A stretch of DNA of 64,000 bases from Chlamydomonas reinhardtii (taxonomy: Eukaryota > Chlorophyta > Chlorophyceae > Chlamydomonadales > Chlamydomonadaceae): assembly GCF_000002595.2 (NCBI RefSeq), contig NC_057015.1, positions 5,133,195-5,197,194 of the forward strand. The letters are read 5' to 3'. Below the pieces are notes generated by a model. It worked only from the letters and a program-made list of their open reading frames with translations. It did no database searches and was not told where the DNA came from. How positions within the stretch are numbered: the first letter of the stretch is position 1; every line of letters begins with the position of its first letter. Both the position numbers and the translations under genes were made by a program. This document shows, one piece after another, positions 56,901 to 64,000 of this stretch.

Positions 56901-59900
56901 ACCATATCGGCAGTACTGGGCACCACGGGCACACTCGGCACTCCGCGCGTCAGCGCTGGCGGCAACGACGTTACAGGCCTTACCGGCGACTTTGGGCTTG
57001 TGGCCAGCCCGCACGGCCCTGGTTCGGCCGGCGCCCGCACCTGGACGGCGCGCTCCACCGCTGCTGCGGCAGCGGCGCTGGCGGAGGTGGCTGCGGCGGC
57101 GGACGAGCTGGCGGTCATGTCGCCCCGCTCGGGAGCGGGCACAGGCGGCGATGGCGGTGGCGGCGTTGCCGCCGCAGCGTCCCTCGTGTCGCCGCAGCTG
57201 TCAGGGATGCTCTCGTTCGGTGGCACCGGCATTGGCACCGGCAATGCCTCAGCGTTGACAGGTAACTCCCGCCGCAGCCTGGGCCTCAGCAGCCGCAACA
57301 CCAGCATCAAGACGGCCATCCTGTCGCGGAACAGCTCCCTCAACTACGGCCAGCCCGGCGGCGCAGCCGCAGGCGCGGGCGTGCTTCTTTCCACGGGCGC
57401 TTCCTCTAAGAGCCTCATGTCGAGTGGCCCTGCAGCTGCCGGCGGCACAGTCAACAGTGGTGCTGCTGCACCTGCGGTCGCCACAGCCGCGCCTCGCACG
57501 ACGGCGGCTGCAAAGGCACTGGCTGTGCTTGCGCGCTGGTGGTTCCTACGCGGCGCGCCTCTGCTTGAGGCGGCCTGGCTAGGGGAGGCCGGCGCGCTAC
57601 TGTTGCAGCTTGCCTTCAGTCCTCGCATCGTCGCAACCGGTATCCTTGGCAGCGCAAGCCGTGGCATGGGTGGCGCTGCATGGGCCTGGCTTGCACGGGC
57701 GCCGCAGGTGGCCTGTATGGCCCACCTAGCAGGCATGGCCGCCGCACCCGAATGGTGTGAGACATGGGGCCCGGCGCTCTGGGCAGCACGTGCGATGATT
57801 GGGCCGGCGCTGCAGCACGGCGCGCTGGCTGCGGCAGGCGTGTCAGTAACGGCCGCTGGGCCCCTGCAAGCGGCATGGGAGGCAGCCTACATGACGGCTG
57901 CGCTGCGGCTGACCACGCCGCAGCACGGCAGCCTAGTATTGGCGACGACTGCGGTCCTGGCACTTGTGACGCTTAACGGTGCGGGCCCGCAAGCAGCATC
58001 AGGGAGCGCCGATGTTGTTGGCGCGCTGTGGTCCCTTGAGGCAGCCCTTCGGCATGCCGCTGGCTTACTTGCCGCAAGCACCGTCGGTGCCGCACTGGGA
58101 ATGGTCGCAACACGGGCACTACCGGCCGCTGCTGCAGGCATGCTCACCAGCAGTGCACTGCGGCGGCAGCTGTCGCCACCCCGTGCCGCGGCTGCGGCGC
58201 TTTGGTCAGCGACGCTGCTCGGCGATTCAGAGGCAGTGGCCAGCGGTGCCGCAATGGCCTACCTCCTTGTGTCGCGAGCGGTGCTGCTGCGGGCGGCAAG
58301 GATACTGCGCGCGGCCGTGCTGGTGCTCCTGTCAGGCGCAGCGGCTGCTGCTAGTGCCTTTGTCTCCGCCTTCCTTGCCATCGCCAAGGATGCTGCGGGC
58401 GGCAGCACCTCCTATATTGCAGCCGGCAACCTGACGGTGGTATCTCCAGCGTCATCGTCCTACAACCTGCGCTGGCGCCTGCGACGATGGCTGGTGGCTT
58501 CGGCGGTAGAAACGGCCGCGACGGCTGCTGGAGGCGTGGTAAATGGCAGCAGTGAGGAGCCCAGCGCAGCTGCGGGGCTGGCTGCCGCACTGCCGAGCCG
58601 AACACCGGCAGCGGTGGCCGTCGGCGCCCTCGTGGCGCTGCTGGTGGCGCTGGCGGCGGCACAGGCTCTGATTCTGGCGGCACTGACCGGCGACGGCCGC
58701 CGCATGTCACGTTTCCATCGGCGCCAGGCCGCGCTGATGGGCCTCAAGGGGCGGCTGCTAGCAGCTCCGACGGTGCTTGAGCTGCTGACAGAGCTGACCA
58801 TGAGCACAGACCAGCTGCTGGAGGGATGCAGTGCTTGGACCATCATCGTGCCCACCTCCGATGATGCGGAGGCGCCTGGCGGCGGCCGTGGCGGCGGCGG
58901 AGCTGCCGCCAGCTCTGGGGTCCTCTTGGAGCTCCGTGTGGACCCGGACCTCCAACTGTGGCCTGCAAAGGCGCATTCTGGACAGTCCGAGAGCAGCTCG
59001 CACGGGGCCAGCGGGTCAGCTGCGCCATCCCCAGAGGCAACGGCGGCAGCTGCAGTGGCGGAGCGTGACCGGCAGGCAGCGAAGCGGCAGCGAGCCGAGC
59101 AGAAGCAGAACAACATGCTGCGGCGCCGCCAGCCGCGGCCGCCCAGCAGGACCGGCGGGGCCGCGCCGCAACTGTTCACGATCGACTCCGTGGCGCCGGA
59201 AGAGCCCGGCGCGGGTGACACCAACGAGCTGCATTTGCTGGAGACAATGAGCAGCATTATTAAAGAAGGAAAGAGCGATTCAGAGGAAGATGACGAGGAC
59301 TCCACCGATGAGTCTGAGGAAGACGCGGAGGAGGGCAGGAATGGTGCTGGTAAAGGCGCACCCGCGGCGTCAACGGCGCCCAACGGAGAGACGGCGGCAG
59401 GGGACGCTGCTGGCCGGGCGCCATCCGTACAGTTGGCCGATTTCCCTTCTCTGCAGCTAGCCATAGTGAGTAAGGCTGTGGCAGCAATGCTGGACTAGTC
59501 TCACGCTTCGAGTAATTAACATTTGGCTCACCAACTGTGTGCACCGCAGATCCACCGTACCGTCTGGTCTGTGCATGGCCGCACCACTCGGGTGTACGGC
59601 GCCGCCGCGCTGTCCGATACCCTCATCCTGCAGCAGCCCACGCCACCCGATCTGGAGGCCCTGGCGGCGGCAGTGGGCGCGGGTGCACTGCTGGTGGTGC
59701 CCATGGAGTGCCTGGCGCAGCCCTACGGTGGGTGGATGGGCCCGCCCATGGCATGTGCATGATGAGGCTGCTCTGAGTCAACTGATCATACCGGTAGCTG
59801 TTGGTCTTTTGGCGTCCCGCGGCTGAGGTCTACCGCTCCTGCGTCTGCTGTGTAGGGCTGCTGGTGGTAGCCACGGCGCACCCTGCTGCAGCCGACCGGC

Positions 59901-62468
59901 ACCTGCGGCTGCTGTGCCAGGGCCTGGCGGACGGCCTGGCGCAGGCGCTGTACCTGAAGCAGCTGCAGGCGGACGTGGCAGCCAGCGACATGATCATGCA
60001 GGACATCTACCCCTCGCAGCAGGTGGTGCAGGTGGTCAAGCGCCGCTTCCATGCTGCCGGCGCGGCGTCGCAGCGGTTGATGATGCCGGGCAGCGCGACT
60101 GCTGCAGCGGCGGCAGCGATGGCAGCTGCTGCAGGCTCCGGCAGCCCCGCTGCAAACAGCTTGCAAGGCTTCGCCGCAGGCGGTAGCGGGCATGGTGGCG
60201 CTGGGCCATTCAGCGCTGGTGTGAGGGCGCCGACGGGAATGGGCTCGTATGCAGCATCGCCAAAAGTGATCGCCGGCGGCGGTGTCGGCACCCCGCCCCC
60301 TCGCTCGGCAAACCCCTACCAGCACCACCTGGCCAGCGTGTCATCGCCCTCATTCGCCGCCACAACCCTGCCGCGCTTCAGCTCACATGCTAGCGCAACA
60401 GCTGCTGCAGCAACTGCTGCAAGCGCTGGCGTCAGCGCCATGGATGGCGGCCTGGCCGGAACAGCGCCAGGCAGCGAGCCGGGCAGTGCTGGCCTGACGC
60501 GGGCGCACCCCGCAGGCCCCCTGCTCGAAACGACCAGCGCCAGTTTCTCCTTAAATGAAACGTTGGATGTCACAGGGCTGCCGGGTGGTGCCTTGCTCGC
60601 CAGTAGCCACAGCATCGGTGCGCCAAGCGCCTCGCCTGTCGTGCCTGGGGGCGCCGGAAGCGGGCCCGGCAGCGCTACCGCTAGTGTTGTTGCCCAGGGC
60701 CGAGGCGTATACGCGGCCGTGGTATCAGCATTCAGCAGTGGGTCGGCGGCCACGCTTGGTGGCATCATGTCCTTTGGCCGTGCCGACAGCGCGCCCATCC
60801 CTGCGGCAGCGCTGGTATCGGTTTCAGGTGCCTCCGTGACCTCTGGCCTCGGCCATGTGCCTCTGGGCGCCAGTCGGCTGTCCCTGGATCCGCACCACGG
60901 CACCACAAACGGCGCGTCCCGGTCACAGACCATGACTTCCAGTCAGGCGGCAGCGTTGGCAGCAGCGGCAGGACTCGGTGCAGGCGTCAGCAACTCGGCG
61001 CCAGGTGGCCCAGTCAGCTGCCTCGGTGGTCCAACCCCTATGCCAGCAGTGGCGGCGGCCGCGTGCGCTCTGGCGCCTGGGCTGCGCCCTGTATCAGTTT
61101 CGGTGGCAGGCGCCATGGTGGAGGCCGCTGTCGGCGCTCGCGGCAGTCCGCTGGCGTCGCTTTCAGGGTTCTTCTCAACCTCAGTGGCCGTGGCTGCTGC
61201 AGGCGGAAGCAGTGTAGCAGGCCCTGCTGCCGCTGGGGCTGCAGAGCTCACCCACGGGTCCGGCCTCAGCACCACCTTTGCAGCCGCCATGGAGTCTGGC
61301 TCGGCGTTTGGTTCAGTGGGCGGCAGTCAGCAGCGCACGATCAACGGTGCCGACTACGACGGTGCCCTTCCAGTGGGAGTGCCGTATGCGAGGTGGCACT
61401 CTGCTGTGTCCGTGCTGTTCGCGGACATTTGCGGTTACACCGCCACTAGCCAGGCGCTGCAACCGGAGGAGGTGATGGCGCTGCTGCACACCCTGTTCTG
61501 CAAGTACGACGCACTCCTGGCCGTGTACGGCGTGTACAAGGGTGAGTGTCGCTGCAAGACTTGCAGCAGTTTGACGCATTACAGCCGTGCAATGAGCTGA
61601 CGCGGTAGCAGAAGAGTAGCCTCGCTGAAAGTGATGGCCGCATCCCGGGTGTGGTCGACTCACTGTGCCCCTGTTGTCATATGCTATGCGCAATGCAGTG
61701 GAGACCATCGGCGACTGCTTCATGGTAGGTCCGCTATGTACATGTTTAACATGTGCTGGCGTGCAGCCGGAGCTACGGATGGCCGGAATAGTTGGTCTTT
61801 GGTAGCAGTGTCTGCATGCGCATGCCTCGTTCCTGCAGTGGCACTGACTTTGGGGCCCTGAAATGATGTGCAGGCTGCAACAGGCCTGGAGACGGAGTCA
61901 AGCGGGCACGCATTGGACATGGTCCGGTTTGGCCGGGCCATGATTGCCGCTGCTGCAGAGGTATGCTGGCAGCCGCATTTTTACGTAGGTGATAGACAGG
62001 GGCGTATGCGCGCATGTGCACAATATGTGTGATATGCCAAACCCAATCGCCATCGTGAGTTCTCACGTGTGTACCCTTTGATTATGACTGCAGGTGACAA
62101 ATCCAGTGACTGGCGAGCCTCTGCAGATTCGTGTGGGCATCCACAGCGGCCGCGTCATGAGCGGGATCGTGGGGCACTGCCGGGCGCGGTACTGCCTGTT
62201 TGGCGACACAGTCAACACCGCCAGCCGCCTGGAGAGCACGGGCGTGCCGGGCCGCGTCCAGATCGCAGAGGAGACGTATGCACTGCTGCCGGAGGAGGAG
62301 CAGAGGGCGTGGGTATGCCGGGGCCCGGTGGAGATGAAGGGCAAGGGACTCAAGCAGACGTACCTTTCAGCGCTTCTTGACGGCGAGCCGGAGCAACTTG
62401 CGGTTGCAGAGGCCGAGGCCGCTGCTGCGGCGGCCGAGGCACAGGCCGAATCAGCTCCGCCATGCTAG
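50950..62468 (+). CDS. Giant polytopic guanylyl cyclase (class III, C-terminal catalytic domain)
   Basis: Exons: 50950-51063, 51174-51704, 51836-55132, 55275-59465, 59550-59727, 59856-61541, 61699-61724, 61874-61960, 62094-62468. Total 10,485 bases, about 3,494 residues, all phases agree. The catalytic domain starts near residue 3283: metal-binding Asp in VLFADICGYT; second metal Asp in VETIGDCFM (a 26-base exon); and RARYCLFGDTVNTASR with the transition-state Asn and Arg. The Glu of VETIGD and the Cys of RYCLFG are the guanine-specifying residues of guanylyl cyclases (adenylyl cyclases have Lys and Asp), so cGMP synthesis by a homodimer is predicted. Upstream are a dozen or more hydrophobic segments in two clusters (51-54 kb and 57.5-58.7 kb), separated by long Ser/Ala/Gly-rich disordered stretches. 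No kinase-homology, PAS or GAF domain was recognised. Start: first ATG in frame, before a membrane segment. Confidence 0.88.
54449..54496. repeat. CAG/GAG repeat coding Gln/Glu in the cyclase
   Basis: CAG units with regular GAG interruptions, giving QQEQQEQQEQQQQQ within the large third exon. Confidence 0.95.
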
Positions 62469-62755
62469 TTTAGTCAGCCCTGTCGTGTACGGGGAAGCGT
62501 CGTATACTTCATTTGACATTCGAATTGCAGCGATGCGGTTTGAGACGCTGGCGCATGTAGGCTTGCACGAAATAGCACAGGAAGTGCACATGCCATAATA
62601 AATAAGTTTGTACGGAATAAATGCGTCCTCAGTCCGCACTATGAATATGCAACTTCACCCAACGGACACTTACCGTGTGGGGCCGAGGCCGCTGGTGAAG
62701 AGGGGGCCAAATCAGCTCCGCCATGCTAGTTCAGTCAGCTTCCATGGCGAAGCGC
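62410..62755 (+). repeat. Partial duplication of the cyclase 3' end
   Basis: 62410-62495 (end of the coding sequence and start of the 3' UTR) recurs at about 62681-62755. Shared blocks include GGCCGAGGCCGCTG and AATCAGCTCCGCCATGCTAG, the latter containing the gene's own stop codon. Separation is about 265 bases. Confidence 0.75.
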
Positions 62756-64000
62756 CCGCTCGACCTCAATCGTGGGATGTCGGCACTTTACCCGCGTCCG
62801 ACAGTTACATGCAAAGGTGGACAATAAGCTTGCCATCCCTGGCCATCCAACTATTGTTTACGGTGATCATGCGCCTGACTTGGCCTTCAGTCTGTGCTGA
62901 CTGCGTATACTGGCTTAAGACTGCATATTTGCGTTCGTCATGTTGCAGTCAATTTTGCCGGTGGCACTGCCTGTCTGTTTCACGGTAGTTGAGTCTGTGA
63001 TCAAGGCTGGAACGTGTGTGGGCCTGTGGGGAGGCTCGGGTTTTGGTTGGCAGTGGGTGCAGACCGTGCCTGGGCCTTTGCTTCCTTCCGGGGCTGTTTA
63101 CGTTTAGCTTATGTCTAACTTAATTGTGTAATCTAGGCCCCGGCCTTCCTTGTCAAGTCTTGGCTACCTGGTGACTTATACCAGGAAGCCAGTCCACGCG
63201 ATGTGCCGTGAAATGCTGATTTCATATGTACCCACACCCATGCCATCGTCCCTTCATGTATGAGTCGCAGCGTAGGCTGTCTTCACAGGAATGCCTTTAG
63301 CAGGGCCAATATGGGCGCACGGCAAAGAAAGCAACGGGCACGCATCAGGGGCCAGTTGTGCGCCCCTGCTGCACAAGCAAGACAGGCACGCAGCTCATTC
63401 CGGATCGAGGGGGAGGCCAACACGCTTGCTAACAACAAGAACACGCAGCAGCCGTGTGGGTATGGAGGTCAGGACACGTAGGCGAGGTCCCAGGTGCGTC
63501 TGCGCCAGGCAGCGAAGGAGACGGCGGCGGCACAGGTGCAGAGGCGCTATGTGTAAAACACCAAAACCTGAAGAGAAGCGATTTACACGAGCGCCTGTGT
63601 ACTTAAGTGAGGCGGGGCGAAGCAGCTGCTGCTCTGATGTGATAAGGCTGAAAGCTCTGTGCGGTGTGCAGGGGCATGTGCTAGGGGTACAGCAGGCGTC
63701 TGGCACAATGCGCACATGCACTGGAGGCCTTCTCCCGGCACCAGCCCAGCTATCCACGTTGTCGTATGTGCGTGCAAAGGTGACAGGAAACCTGCGCTTG
63801 CCATGCACATTTGCTGACGCTGCTCGGCTTCTACCACAGCTCCTGTGCTCGTGTCGCTCAGCCGCCTCAGCGTTTGCAAGGCAATGATACGGGCTACCTA
63901 CCATTCCCCAGGCACTCCTTGCCCTCATACCGCAGTCTCTGGAACACACTGTCGGCATTCGTAGGTTACACGTTACACGTTTTTATGCGGACCAGTGTTG
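62469..64000. other. 3' flank of the cyclase gene and unassigned sequence
   Basis: The first 660 bases are probably 3' UTR, including the duplicated gene end. From 63132 to the window end I see no exon with recognisable protein features on either strand. The longest minus-strand frame (63958-63395) has no family resemblance. Confidence 0.45.
63127..63131 (+). terminator. TGTAA polyadenylation signal, cyclase gene
   Basis: About 660 bases past the cyclase stop codon; the first clear TGTAA on that strand. Confidence 0.4.

Noticed and set aside
58460-59464. Minus-strand 334-residue frame within the cyclase gene
   Set aside because: Shadow frame rich in Ser/Pro/Ala; the plus frame is open for 1,397 codons with in-phase splices at both ends.
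63395-63958. 187-residue minus-strand frame at the window end as a gene
   Set aside because: No recognisable motif and no supporting splice structure, so left unassigned.

Overview
The window looks like nuclear DNA of a GC-rich green alga, most likely a volvocine/Chlamydomonas-type chlorophyte. The grounds are: very GC-rich coding sequence with long Ala/Gly/Ser/Gln low-complexity stretches; many short introns (mostly 100-350 bases, GT-AG); candidate TGTAA polyadenylation signals 3' of several genes; and (GT)n and minisatellite repeats in introns. The species cannot be named from the sequence. All exon models below were read by eye from splice signals, reading frame and family resemblance. No RNA or database evidence was available.

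Layout, left to right. (1) 1-15650, + strand: the 3' part (21 exons, about 3,439 residues visible) of a giant ABCG half-transporter. It has a Cys-rich N-terminal region, one nucleotide-binding domain, His-rich and disordered segments, a pair of EF-hand-like motifs and a C-terminal membrane domain. Its intron 14 holds a 564-base MITE with perfect 27-base inverted repeats. (2) 17903-19934, -: a YwqG-like (DUF1963) protein. (3) 21877-26441, -: two tandem paralogues whose core resembles the N-terminal domain of the HSP90 co-chaperone Aha1. (4) 27432-30390, -: RFC5, a clamp-loader small subunit, divergent from (5) 30842-32498, +: a RuvX/YqgF-like resolvase-fold protein. (6) 32784-36121, +: an archaeal-type cofactor-independent phosphoglycerate mutase. 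(7) 36978-38650, -: an EF-hand Ca2+-binding protein, divergent from (8) 39448-42718, +: a TBL1/HOS15 LisH-WD40 corepressor. (9) 43784-44602, -: a small protein with one membrane segment, divergent from (10) 44916-48094, +: a PQBP1-like protein with two WW domains. (11) 48997-50504, -: a NAT8-like membrane acetyltransferase-fold protein, divergent from (12) 50950-62468, +: a giant polytopic protein of about 3,494 residues ending in a class III cyclase domain with guanylyl-cyclase specificity residues. The last 1.5 kb shows no recognisable gene.

The genes do not form a pathway; this is an ordinary eukaryotic neighbourhood with four head-to-head pairs sharing 0.3-0.8 kb spacers. The unusual items are the two giant signalling/transport proteins (ABCG with EF-hands; guanylyl cyclase), the tandem Aha1-like pair with signs of recent sequence exchange, the intronic MITE, and resolvase-like and acetyltransferase-like proteins that lack canonical motif residues.
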